Assembly: GCA_902706205.1 (NCBI GenBank)
Contig: CACSKA010000001.1
Span: forward strand, 62,001-126,000
DNA: 64,000 bases
Direction: 5' to 3'
DNA from: Chryseobacterium sp. 18061
GTDB taxonomy: Bacteria > Pseudomonadota > Gammaproteobacteria > Enterobacterales > Enterobacteriaceae
Within the stretch, counting starts at the first letter, position 1. Every line of letters begins with the position of its first letter. Positions 7,777-15,997 of this stretch are shown here, piece by piece. The notes under the pieces were generated by a model, which was given only the letters and a program-made list of their open reading frames with translations, was not told the DNA's origin and ran no database searches. The position numbers and the translations under genes are program-made.

Positions 7777-8400
7777 TTAAATCTTATTGGGTAATGGTTT
7801 GAGTATTTTTATCAGGCGTGCATGTTTTATTTCAATGTATCCATTCTTCTTTAGTGCGGCCAGGATTTTAAAGACATAACTGTTCGATAAATTAGTCCGT
7901 TTCAATATGTAGTTAGCCAAGCCTTGGGTGACATGAATTTCATTGAGGTAAAGTTCGATTAATTCTTTCACCACTTTGTAGCCATTGCCGCCATGCCTAA
8001 TGTCATAGATATTGGCGAGCTTATCAATAAGGGAGTAAATTAGTGCCGAGAAAACAACGCCACGATATACCTGATCGGGATTACTGATTTCAAATATTTT
8101 ATGAATGGGTATTTTGGCAATGATTACATCGCTTTCGGTGCGGCAATAAAACGGCTGCGTTGACATGATTTTTTCATCTTCCATCGCGGGCATACCGTAA
8201 AAGGCATGATCGACAAATTTCCCCGTGCCTTTATAATAAATGCCGAGCAGTCCGGAAAGAACAAAACCGACTTCTGCTTTCTCTAAATTTAACGATTGGC
8301 CTTTACTGTATCGCATTTGTACGCCATGCGATTTTACAAACTCCATGAATGCGTTAAATTCATCAGTACTATAGAGGTTAAAGTTATTTTCCTTTTTCAT
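7777..8400 (-). CDS. CRP-like winged-helix regulator of the enterobacterial YaiV/IprA type
   Basis: The 207-residue protein has an N-terminal cyclic-nucleotide-binding-like beta-roll (about residues 10-120, with VGFVLSGLLGIYYKGTGKF). A C-terminal helix-turn-helix includes LANYILKRTNLSNSYVFKILAALKKNGYIEI. The key nucleotide-contact residues of true CRP are not apparent, in line with the enterobacterial family that lacks cAMP binding. The ATG at 8400 follows GGAGAGAGG; the in-frame ATG at 8412 has no ribosome-binding site. It is AT-rich relative to its neighbours. It may regulate the outer-membrane protein gene 97 bp downstream on the same strand, by position only. Confidence 0.7.
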   Translation of the reverse strand: MKKENNFNLYSTDEFNAFMEFVKSHGVQMRYSKGQSLNLEKAEVGFVLSGLLGIYYKGTGKFVDHAFYGMPAMEDEKIMSTQPFYCRTESDVIIAKIPIHKIFEISNPDQVYRGVVFSALIYSLIDKLANIYDIRHGGNGYKVVKELIELYLNEIHVTQGLANYILKRTNLSNSYVFKILAALKKNGYIEIKHARLIKILKPLPNKI

Positions 8401-8749
8401 CCTCTCTCCCATAATTCTGACTGTTTAATTACACAGGTTGCGTGTTCCGTCGGACAGTATAACAGAGTACTTCTACCCGTCTAAGCTTACTGAAATTGAG
8501 CTAAAAGTAAAATCGTAAAATGAAACCATATGTCATAGTAGATATTTCTTACACAAGTGCCCGCTATAGCACAGCGCAGCGCATTTCGCTGGCTGGTGAT
8601 ATTGCCTCGAAGGAGAAAAGTCTCATATGAGATATTATTGCAGAAATGAGTCGATGCCGGCGTTGACATCGTTTTTCACAACGTCATACTGCGTAGCATA
8701 TCAGGGGATATATCTCATGAGTCTGTAATATTTCGGGCAGCATAATACC
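8401..8749. promoter_or_regulatory. AT-rich intergenic region with a sigma-70-like promoter
   Basis: This divergent control region separates the CRP-like regulator gene (leftward) from the small membrane protein gene (rightward). A rightward TTGACA at 8663-8668 is followed after 16 bp by CATACT at 8685-8690, a plausible -35/-10 pair. No convincing gene is seen in the rest. Confidence 0.45.
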
Positions 8750-9268
8750 ATGACGAAAAAATTAACTTCCAAATCCGTGCTCATTATAGCTTTGGCATTT
8801 ATTGCTGGTGGCATTGCCTGGTTTTCTGCACAGCATTATAAGGCTGAGAGCAAACACATTGCGCAGGAAAATAAACGGTATGCGGTCGCGCTGAATAATC
8901 TTCGCGAAGAGATAAAACAATTAAATCAAACATCGGTTAATCATCAAATCCATAAAAACACCCGACTGGACAGCGCCAGTATGAATGCGCGGGATAAGGT
9001 GGCGATTTATGAACTCACATTGCTCGACGTTTCTCAGGCTGATGTTCGTCACATCAGCGACGGTCAAAAATCAAAAATTAAAGCCGTAGAAAAACAGAAT
9101 CTCATTCAGAAACTGAAAGCCGATGTTCATACCGGTCCGCTGTTTGAACATGGCTGGTCAATGAAGTTTATCCAAAAGACCCGTGAGGGCGAACTGCTGA
9201 GTGCGATTACGATTACCCACGACGATATGCTGCAAGCACCCGCGGGCGACCGTCACAACGTTATCTGA
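8750..9268 (+). CDS. Hypothetical protein with N-terminal membrane anchor
   Basis: I do not recognise the family of this 172-residue product. It starts MTKKLTSKSVLIIALAFI, an uncleaved-looking N-terminal membrane segment (residues 9-27). A charged, probably coiled-coil stretch follows (HIAQENKRYAVALNNLREEI), then a mixed domain to residue 172. The anchor plus coiled coil suggests a periplasm-facing protein fixed in the inner membrane. It has its own promoter region and ends just before a shared terminator, so it is a single-gene unit. Codon use and A+T content are higher than in the flanking glucosidase genes. Confidence 0.55.
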   Translation: MTKKLTSKSVLIIALAFIAGGIAWFSAQHYKAESKHIAQENKRYAVALNNLREEIKQLNQTSVNHQIHKNTRLDSASMNARDKVAIYELTLLDVSQADVRHISDGQKSKIKAVEKQNLIQKLKADVHTGPLFEHGWSMKFIQKTREGELLSAITITHDDMLQAPAGDRHNVI

Positions 9269-9277
9269 ATAAAGAAA

Positions 9278-9298
9278 GAGGGTGGCAAAGCCACCCTC
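9278..9298. terminator. Terminator hairpin between convergent genes
   Basis: GAGGGTGGC-AAA-GCCACCCTC is a perfect 9-bp stem with a 3-base loop. On the minus strand it is followed by a T-rich run, so it mainly ends the alpha-glucoside operon. It can also serve the small gene to its left. Confidence 0.8.
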
Positions 9299-9316
9299 AA
9301 TAGTTTGTCGACTTAA

Positions 9317-10963
9317 CTACAGCTTATAAATGCGCGTCTCCCAACGATGAAGTCGGTAAGGCTCATCAATCTCTGCATAATTCCCCAGCACGCGCGTTGC
9401 GCCTTCAAGCTGTAATTCCGCTTCAGGCCAGCGGGCTGATTTCGACGACAGATTGCACAGTACCAGAAACGTTTCATCGCCCAGTTCGCGGCGATAAGCG
9501 TAAATCTGTGGGTGATCCGCCAGCTCCAGTTGATAACGTCCATAGATAAGCGAGCGCTCTTTCTTACGCAGGCTGATTAACGCACGATAAAAGTTGAGCA
9601 CCGAATCCGGGTCCTGGCGCTGGCTGACGACGTTGATGATTTCGTAATTGGCATTAACGTGAAACCACGGCTTCGCCTCGCTGAAACCGGCGTTAGGGGA
9701 GTGGCTCCACTGCATCGGCGTGCGAGAATTATCGCGCCCGGTGTGGGTGAGGAACGCAATAATATCCTCCTCGCTTTTGCCGAGCGCCGCCATCTCGCGC
9801 CACATGTTTTTCGCCGACACATCGTCAAAATCGGCCAGCCCGTTGAAACGGGTGTTGGTCATGCCGATTTCCTGGCCTTGATAGATAAATGGCGTGCCCT
9901 GCATCAGAAAGTAGAGCGCGGCAATGCAGGTGGCGCTTTCCCGCCAGTAATGTTGAGTGTCTCCCCAGCGTGAGGTGATGCGCGTTAAATCGTGGTTTTC
10001 GACGTACAGCGCGTTCCAGCCTTTGCCTTCCAGCGCCGCCTGCCAGGCGGTGAATATCGTCTTCAGTACCGAAGGCTCTGGGCGCAAACCGGCTTCCGAT
10101 TCCCACAGACGAACGTGTTCGAACTGGAAAACCATATTCAGACGGTTGCGATGCTCGCCGACCCACTCCTCGGCGTGTTCAGAATCCAGGCCATTTACTT
10201 CGCCGACGGTCACAATGTCGTAATGCTGAAACACCTTCTGGCTCATGTCGTCGACGTAGTCGAGCAGCCCGTCGTAGTTCAGATGGCTTTTCATCGACGG
10301 CACATAGCGCAATTTGTCCGGATTCGGCACATCGGCAAGTGTCGGTTCTTTTTTCATATGGCAAATCGCGTCGATACGAAAACCGTCAATCCCTTTTTCC
10401 AGCCACCAGTGCATCATGTCGTACACGGCCCGGCGCACGTCGTGATTTTCCCAATTTAAATCCGGCTGGCGACGGGTAAACAGGTGCAGATAATACTGCT
10501 CCGTATTCGCGTCATATTCCCAGGCCGAACCTTTAAAAATTCCTTCCCAGTTATTGGGTTCAGCGCCGTTTTTGCCGTCGCGCCAGGTGTACCAGTCACG
10601 TTTGGGGTTATCGCGAGATGAGCGGGATTCAAGGAACCACGGATGTTCGTCGGAAGTGTGGTTGACCACGAGATCGATAATCAGGCGCATGCCGCGCAGG
10701 TGAACCTGTTCGAGCAGATGGTCGAAATCGGCCATCGTGCCAAATTCGGCCATGATCTCTTGATAATTGCTGATGTCATAGCCGTTATCATCATTCGGTG
10801 AAGTGTACATCGGGCAGATCCAGATCAGATCGATGCCGAGGTCTTTCAGGTAATCCAGTTTCTCGGTGATGCCATTCAGATCGCCGATGCCGTCCCCGTT
10901 GCTGTCCTTAAAACTACGTGGATAAATCTGGTAGGCCACCGCCTCTTTCCACCAGTTCGCCAT
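9317..10963 (-). CDS. GH13 alpha-glucosidase (oligo-1,6-glucosidase/palatinase type), last gene of operon
   Basis: This cytosolic glycoside hydrolase family 13 enzyme of 548 residues has no signal peptide. The catalytic triad is visible: nucleophile Asp198 in GIDGFRIDAI, acid/base Glu255 in VTVGEVNG, and transition-state Asp325 in VENHDLTR. The N-terminal AVAYQIYPRSFKDSNGDGIGD and the early DLVVNHTSDEHPWF are typical of the oligo-1,6-glucosidase, trehalulose hydrolase and isomaltulose hydrolase group. The exact linkage cannot be read from sequence. It lies 3 bp after a second GH13 gene and ends before the 9278 terminator. In Erwinia rhapontici, two such hydrolases (PalQ, PalZ) close the palatinose operon, which is the best functional parallel. 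Confidence 0.85.
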   Translation of the reverse strand: MANWWKEAVAYQIYPRSFKDSNGDGIGDLNGITEKLDYLKDLGIDLIWICPMYTSPNDDNGYDISNYQEIMAEFGTMADFDHLLEQVHLRGMRLIIDLVVNHTSDEHPWFLESRSSRDNPKRDWYTWRDGKNGAEPNNWEGIFKGSAWEYDANTEQYYLHLFTRRQPDLNWENHDVRRAVYDMMHWWLEKGIDGFRIDAICHMKKEPTLADVPNPDKLRYVPSMKSHLNYDGLLDYVDDMSQKVFQHYDIVTVGEVNGLDSEHAEEWVGEHRNRLNMVFQFEHVRLWESEAGLRPEPSVLKTIFTAWQAALEGKGWNALYVENHDLTRITSRWGDTQHYWRESATCIAALYFLMQGTPFIYQGQEIGMTNTRFNGLADFDDVSAKNMWREMAALGKSEEDIIAFLTHTGRDNSRTPMQWSHSPNAGFSEAKPWFHVNANYEIINVVSQRQDPDSVLNFYRALISLRKKERSLIYGRYQLELADHPQIYAYRRELGDETFLVLCNLSSKSARWPEAELQLEGATRVLGNYAEIDEPYRLHRWETRIYKL

Positions 10964-10966
10964 CGT

Positions 10967-12607
10967 TTATCTCCCGATTAGTAACGCAAAAGATTCATAA
11001 GGTTGCAGCTCAAGACTCACCGCCAGCTGGTCACGCGGTGCGTAGTTGCTGGAAAGACACTCGCCATGCCAGGACTGCATCTCCTCGGGGATCTCCAGGG
11101 TGAGATGCTCGGCGGAGAAATTGTTGATAACCAGCAGCCGCTCATCGTCGAGTGTACGCAGCCACGCAAATACCTGCGGGTGTTCAGCCATCACCGGCTG
11201 GTAATCACCGTAAACCAACACCGGATACTGTTTCCGCAGGTCAATCAGCTGCCGGTAATGCCAGAGGATCGAGTCTGGCTGTTCAAGCGCTGCCGCGACG
11301 TTGATTTCCCGGTAGTTTGGATGGACCTTAATCCACGGCGTGCCGGTGGTGAAACCGGCGTTGGGGCTGGCGTCCCACTGCATCGGCGTGCGGGCGTTGT
11401 CGCGCCCGTTGGCATGAATGCCCAACATCATTTCTTCATGGCTGACGCCTTCCGCCAGCCGTTCGCGGTACAAATTCAGGCTTTCGATATCGCGGTAATC
11501 GTTGATGTCGTTGAACCGCACGTTGGTCATACCGATTTCTTCGCCCTGATAGATATACGGCGTGCCTTTCAGGCAGTGCAGGGCGGTGGCGAGCATTTTG
11601 GCAGAGGCTTCGCGGAACTCGCCTTCGTCGCCAAATTTCGATACCGCGCGGGGTAAATCGTGGTTGCTCCAGAACAGCGAGTTCCAGCCGTCATTGGCTA
11701 GCGCGGTTTGCCATTTGTCGATAACCGATTTGAAACTGGCCAGCACAAACGGCTTGCTGCGCCATTTCCCGGCGCGTTCATCCCAGAACTGTTTGATGTG
11801 GTCGAACTGGAAAACCATCGACAGTTCTTCACGTTCAGTACCGCTATACAGCAGGGCGTCTTCGGTGGAAGCGCTCCAGGCTTCGCCGACGGTGACGTAA
11901 TCGCCATTGCCAAAGGTGGCGCGGTTCATCTGGCGGATCAGCGCATGCAGATTTTTGCCGTTGGCCATGATTTGTGCATCGACTTCTTTGCCAATGAGAT
12001 CGATAACGTCCATGCGAAAACCGCCGATACCTTTCGCCAGCCAGCGATTCATCATGGCGTGGACCTCTTCGTGAACGCGCGGGTTTTCCCAGTTGAGGTC
12101 CGGTTGGCGTGTAGAAAATTGATGCAGGAAATATTCGCCGCTGGCTTCGTCAAAGGCCCAGCCGCTGCCGCCAAAGTAGGAGCGGAAATTATTCGGTGGC
12201 CCGCCGTCTGCCGCGGGTTGGCGCCAGATATAGAAATCACGGTACGGGTTGTCCTTTGATTTTAACGCTTCAAGAAACCACGGATGTTCGTCGGAGGTGT
12301 GATTGACGACTAAATCCATCAGGATGTGAATGTCGCGCTGTTTGGCTTGTGCAATCAGGGTCTCCATTTGCGCCAGGGTGCCAAATTCGGCGGCAATATC
12401 TTCGTAGTCGGAGATGTCGTAGCCGTTGTCGTCCATCGGCGAGCGGTAGACCGGTGAGAGCCAAATCAGGTTGATGCCGAGCTGGTGGAGGTAATCGAGT
12501 TTGCTGATGATGCCGGGAATGTCGCCGATGCCGTCCCCATTGCTGTCCATAAAGCTGCGCGGGTAGATTTGGTAGACCACCGCGTTGTGCCATGCTTTTT
12601 TTTCCAC
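10967..12607 (-). CDS. GH13 alpha-glucosidase, first of two tandem copies
   Basis: A 546-residue GH13 enzyme paralogous to the next gene but clearly diverged. The catalytic residues are Asp200 (GIGGFRMDVID), Glu242 (VTVGEAWS) and Asp317 (FWSNHDLPR). The start is the GTG at 12607, six bases after AGGAG; an upstream in-frame extension to 12634 would run into the palindromic repeat and has no ribosome-binding site. No signal peptide, so it cleaves sugars brought in by the ABC transporter. The 40-bp tandem array lies directly upstream, between it and the ATPase gene. Two non-identical hydrolases suggest two related disaccharide substrates, such as isomaltulose and trehalulose. Confidence 0.85.
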   Translation of the reverse strand: MEKKAWHNAVVYQIYPRSFMDSNGDGIGDIPGIISKLDYLHQLGINLIWLSPVYRSPMDDNGYDISDYEDIAAEFGTLAQMETLIAQAKQRDIHILMDLVVNHTSDEHPWFLEALKSKDNPYRDFYIWRQPAADGGPPNNFRSYFGGSGWAFDEASGEYFLHQFSTRQPDLNWENPRVHEEVHAMMNRWLAKGIGGFRMDVIDLIGKEVDAQIMANGKNLHALIRQMNRATFGNGDYVTVGEAWSASTEDALLYSGTEREELSMVFQFDHIKQFWDERAGKWRSKPFVLASFKSVIDKWQTALANDGWNSLFWSNHDLPRAVSKFGDEGEFREASAKMLATALHCLKGTPYIYQGEEIGMTNVRFNDINDYRDIESLNLYRERLAEGVSHEEMMLGIHANGRDNARTPMQWDASPNAGFTTGTPWIKVHPNYREINVAAALEQPDSILWHYRQLIDLRKQYPVLVYGDYQPVMAEHPQVFAWLRTLDDERLLVINNFSAEHLTLEIPEEMQSWHGECLSSNYAPRDQLAVSLELQPYESFALLIGR

Positions 12608-12626
12608 TGGTATCTCCTTAGGTTTT

Positions 12627-13114
12627 CCCCTCACCCTAACCCTCTCCCCAAAGGGGCGAGGGGACTGATTGTGCTCGCTTCCCCTTCTCCTTAAGGCGAG
12701 GGGACCGATTGTGCTCGTTTCCCCTTCTCCCTAATGCGAGAGGACCGATTGTGCTCGCTTTCCCTTCTCCCTAAGGCGAGGGGACCGATTGTGCTCGCTT
12801 CCCCTTCTCCTTAAGGCGAGGGGACCGATTGTGCTCGCTTCCCCTTCTCCTTAAGGCGAGGGGATCGATTGTGCTCGTTTCCCCTTCTCCTTAAGGCGAG
12901 GGGACCGATTGTGCTCGCTTCCCCTTCTCCTTAAGGCGAGGGGACCGATTGTGCTCGTTTCCCCTTCCCCTTAAGGCGAGGGGATCGATTGTGCTCGTTT
13001 CCCCTTCTCCCTAAGGCGAGGGGACCGATTGTGCTCGTTTTACTCCCTCTCCTCGAGAGCGCGAGCAGGGCTCGCTTTTCCCCCTCTCCCTGGGGGAGAG
13101 GGCTGGGGTGAGGG
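12627..13114. repeat. Palindromic REP-like element split by a tandem array
   Basis: Positions 12627-12649 (CCCCTCACCCTAACCCTCTCCCC) and 13092-13114 are inverted copies of one arm with few mismatches. They match the two arms that lie next to each other in the element at 6015-6062. Here they are about 440 bp apart, and the space is almost wholly filled by 40-bp repeats. A secondary short hairpin (CCCCCTCTCCC/GGGGGAGAGGG) is formed at 13079-13102. No gene is seen in this gap. Confidence 0.75.
12661..13040. repeat. 40-bp-period tandem repeat, nine full units and a half
   Basis: Units start at 12661, 12701, 12741, 12781, 12821, 12861, 12901, 12941 and 12981, and a half unit at 13021. The period is exactly 40 bp. 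Each unit contains GATTGTGCTCG, then CCCCTTCTCC and a YTAAGGCGAGG segment. Most units include the 8-bp palindrome CCTTAAGG flanked by CCCCT and AGGGG, so each can fold. Units differ by few substitutions (ACCG/ATCG, CGCTT/CGTTT, CCTTAAGG/CCCTAAGG). This points to recent slippage or unequal exchange. There are no spacers, so it is not CRISPR. Confidence 0.95.
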
Positions 13115-13137
13115 CGCAACGGACTCACAAACGAAAG

Positions 13138-14232
13138 CTACACCCGTAAAAACGCCTGCCCGTCCGCCTCAAACAAATAGCACTTCTCCGTCGGCAAACG
13201 CAGCCCAACTCGCTGATCGGGCGTGATCTCCAGCCGTGACGTCAGGCGTATAACCAAGGGTTCGCTGCCATAGCCGCTATTAACGTACAGCAACGTTTCG
13301 TTGCCCATCTGCTCGACAAACAGCACTTCGCCTTCCACGTCGGCCACGGCTAAATCAATAAGCTGGACGTGCTCCGGGCGGATCCCCAGCCATACGCTAT
13401 TGCCGACTTTCCCATTAAGCGTATTCACCGGCAGCACAATGCGTTGTCGGTTTTCGAGGTCCACAACCGTCTCCTGCACGCCCGTTTCTGCGATCGTGCC
13501 CGCAATCAGATTCATTTTAGGCGACCCAATAAACTGCGCGACGAACAGGTTGGCGGGATGATCGTACAACTCCAGCGGGGATCCGACCTGCTCAATCTGC
13601 CCCTGATTAAGCACCACGATGCGGTCGGCCAGCGTCATCGCTTCCACCTGGTCATGGGTGACGTACAAAATCGTCGCGTTGATGCGTTTATGCAGCGCGG
13701 CAATTTCCATGCGCATCTGCACGCGCAGCGAGGCGTCAAGATTGGAGAGCGGTTCATCGAACAAAAACAGGCTAGGCTCACGCACAATCGCCCGGCCAAT
13801 CGCCACGCGCTGGCGCTGCCCACCAGAGAGATCTTTCGGCCGTCGGTCGAGCAGATGCTCCAGCTGCAAAATGCGCGCACTGGCCTGCACCTTTTTGTCG
13901 ATTTCCGTCGGCGGTAGCTTCGCCATTTCCAGCGCGAAGGCCATATTCTGATACACCGTCATATGCGGATACAGCGCGTAGGACTGGAACACCATCCCGA
14001 TGCCGCGCTCAGACGGCGAATCGTCGTTGACGCACGTGCCGTCGATGCGCATTTCGCCGTCGCTGATCTCCTCCAGCCCGGCGACCATCCTTAATAGCGT
14101 GGATTTTCCGCAGCCCGACGGCCCGACAACCACCACAAACTCGCCGTCGTTAACGGTCAAATCCAGGGGCTTAATCACCTCTGACGAGGTGCCGTAGCGT
14201 TTAGATATTTTATCGAGTACCAGTTGCCCCAT
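13138..14232 (-). CDS. Sugar ABC transporter ATPase (MalK/UgpC family)
   Basis: The 364-residue protein has the ABC core followed by a C-terminal OB-type regulatory domain. Walker A GPSGCGKST is at residues 37-45, LSGGQ at 135-139, Walker B LFLFDE at 155-160, and the H-loop YVTHDQVEAMT follows. It energises import through the two permeases encoded just upstream. Its start lies 2 bp from the stop of the second permease gene. After its stop the operon is interrupted by the palindromic/tandem repeat region before the two glucosidase genes. The gene corresponds to palK or aglK in related alpha-glucoside systems. Confidence 0.93.
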   Translation of the reverse strand: MGQLVLDKISKRYGTSSEVIKPLDLTVNDGEFVVVVGPSGCGKSTLLRMVAGLEEISDGEMRIDGTCVNDDSPSERGIGMVFQSYALYPHMTVYQNMAFALEMAKLPPTEIDKKVQASARILQLEHLLDRRPKDLSGGQRQRVAIGRAIVREPSLFLFDEPLSNLDASLRVQMRMEIAALHKRINATILYVTHDQVEAMTLADRIVVLNQGQIEQVGSPLELYDHPANLFVAQFIGSPKMNLIAGTIAETGVQETVVDLENRQRIVLPVNTLNGKVGNSVWLGIRPEHVQLIDLAVADVEGEVLFVEQMGNETLLYVNSGYGSEPLVIRLTSRLEITPDQRVGLRLPTEKCYLFEADGQAFLRV

Positions 14233-14234
14233 AG

Positions 14235-15080
14235 TTATCCCTTAATCGCTCCGCTGGTCAGCCCGCTGACAATGCGTTTCTGGAAGATGAGCACCAGCAC
14301 AATAATCGGCAGCGTAACCACCACCGAGGCTGCCATAATGCTGCCCCAAGGGAGTTCAAAGGTCGACGCACCGCTAAACATGCTGATAGCCACCGGGACG
14401 GTCCGCTTGTCGCCGGAAATAATGAACGTTAGTGCAAACATGAATTCGTTCCATGCGCCGATAAACGCCAGCAGCCCGGTAGTCACCAGCGCAGGCGCCA
14501 GAATTGGGGCAAACACCCGGCGAATGATGGTCCAGGTTTTCGCCCCGTCGACAATCGCCGCCTCTTCCAGCTCCACCGGGATCGACTTCATAAACGTGGT
14601 CAGGACCCAGACGGTGAACGGAAGCGAAAAGGTGGTGTACGACAACACCAGCGCGCCGAGGGAATCGTATAGCCCCAGAAAACGCACCAGCTCGAACATC
14701 CCGGTCAGTACCGCCACTTGCGGGAACATCGACACACAGAGAATGGTAAATAGCAGGAATTTACGTCCGCGAAACGGCACCCGCGCAAGGGCGAATGACG
14801 CGGTAATCGACACCAGTAGACAGATGCCGACGGTAATCGTCGCCACCAGCACCGAGTTCAGCAGGCTACGGGCGATGCCGTTATCCACCAGCGCCACCAC
14901 GTAGTTGTGCCAGTGATAGCCGTTCGGCAAATAGGCGGGCAGAAACAGTTCCTGCCCGGTGCGCAGCGAGGTCAGAATGGCGTAATAAAACGGGAACACG
15001 CAGAACAGTACGGCGACGGTCGCACCACAATAAATCACCAACTGGTGGCCGAATTTGCGCTGACGACGGGTGGTTTTCAT
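14235..15080 (-). CDS. Sugar ABC transporter permease, MalG-like
   Basis: A 281-residue inner-membrane protein with about six transmembrane helices. It carries the binding-protein-dependent EAA loop near VELEEAAIVDGAKTWTIIRR, which contacts the ATPase. The ATG at 15080 is preferred: it overlaps the TGA of the first permease gene and has AAGGAG eight bases upstream. The GTG at 15083 is the alternative. It forms the channel with the other permease. Family membership fixes a carbohydrate role; the alpha-glucoside substrate is inferred from the glucosidases. Confidence 0.92.
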   Translation of the reverse strand: MKTTRRQRKFGHQLVIYCGATVAVLFCVFPFYYAILTSLRTGQELFLPAYLPNGYHWHNYVVALVDNGIARSLLNSVLVATITVGICLLVSITASFALARVPFRGRKFLLFTILCVSMFPQVAVLTGMFELVRFLGLYDSLGALVLSYTTFSLPFTVWVLTTFMKSIPVELEEAAIVDGAKTWTIIRRVFAPILAPALVTTGLLAFIGAWNEFMFALTFIISGDKRTVPVAISMFSGASTFELPWGSIMAASVVVTLPIIVLVLIFQKRIVSGLTSGAIKG

Positions 15081-15997
15081 CACCGCTTCTCCTTCTCGTT
15101 AAGCTTCGAGACGCGGATAAAGCAGGCTGCAATGCCCGCCACCATCATGAACACCAGCACCGACGCCGCAGAGCCGACACCCATATCCTGATACGAGATG
15201 ATTTGCTCGCGGGCGTAACCAGAAATCGACATCGTCGCTTCGCTGTTGGACGTCAGCACGAAAATCAGGTCGAAAATGCGCATCGCGTCCATGACACGGA
15301 AGATCAGTGCCACGATCATCGCAGGCAGGATCAACGGCAGCGTGATGCGCTTAAAACGTTGCCAGGCGCTGGCCCCGTCAACGCGAGCGGCCTCATACAG
15401 ATCGCCAGGGATCAGTTGCAGCGCCGCCAGCAGCATCAACGCCATAAACGGCGTGGTTTTCCAGACATCGGCAATCACCACTGCCCACATCGACAGCGAC
15501 GGCTCGGCGATCCACGCCAGATGCGCCTGATAACCAAAGATTTTCGCCAGCAGATCGTTCACTACGCCGTACTGATCGTGGAACATCCAGCCCCACATTT
15601 TGGCGCTGACGATAGTCGGGATCGCCCACGGCACCAGAATGGCGGTGCGCACCAAACCTTGGCCACGAAATTTCTCGTTCATCAGCAGCGCTAGCAGCAT
15701 CCCGAGCAGCAGTTCGAGGCTGACGGAAACCAGTGTAAACCACAGCGTATTGCCGACCGCCTGCCACCACAGCGGGTCTACCAGCACGCCGCTGCTTTGA
15801 CCGTCGTGATTGAGGTAATAGTTCGCCAGCCCAACCATCTGATAGTCGCTCGGGTTGTCGAGCATGGCGTTGGTAAAACTGAAAAAGAAGGTACGCGCCA
15901 GCGGCCAACCCGCTGCCAGTGCAAGGAGAATCAGCGCGGGCGCCACCAGTATCCACGCGATACGGCGGCGGCGCTCTTGATAGCCAAGACGTGCCAA
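15080..15997 (-). CDS. Sugar ABC transporter permease, MalF/UgpA-like
   Basis: A 305-residue inner-membrane permease with about six helices. Its EAA loop is DLYEAARVDGASAWQRFKRITLP. The N-terminal RRRRIAWILVAPALILLALAAG is a typical first helix of this class. It directly abuts the binding-protein gene (stop at 15998, start at 15997) and overlaps the second permease gene, so the transport genes are tightly coupled. Its partner is the MalG-like permease. Confidence 0.92.
   Translation of the reverse strand: MARLGYQERRRRIAWILVAPALILLALAAGWPLARTFFFSFTNAMLDNPSDYQMVGLANYYLNHDGQSSGVLVDPLWWQAVGNTLWFTLVSVSLELLLGMLLALLMNEKFRGQGLVRTAILVPWAIPTIVSAKMWGWMFHDQYGVVNDLLAKIFGYQAHLAWIAEPSLSMWAVVIADVWKTTPFMALMLLAALQLIPGDLYEAARVDGASAWQRFKRITLPLILPAMIVALIFRVMDAMRIFDLIFVLTSNSEATMSISGYAREQIISYQDMGVGSAASVLVFMMVAGIAACFIRVSKLNEKEKR

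Noticed and set aside
8487..8669. 60-codon minus frame in the intergenic region
   Set aside because: It has no ribosome-binding site or domain, and it overlaps the probable promoter of the rightward gene.
12661..13040. CRISPR array
   Set aside because: Units are directly adjacent with an exact 40-bp period and no unique spacers, and there are no cas genes. It is a tandem repeat.
12931..13128. Short open frame in the tandem array
   Set aside because: It follows from the low-complexity repeat sequence and has no start signal. The encoded peptide is Arg/Gly/Pro-rich noise.
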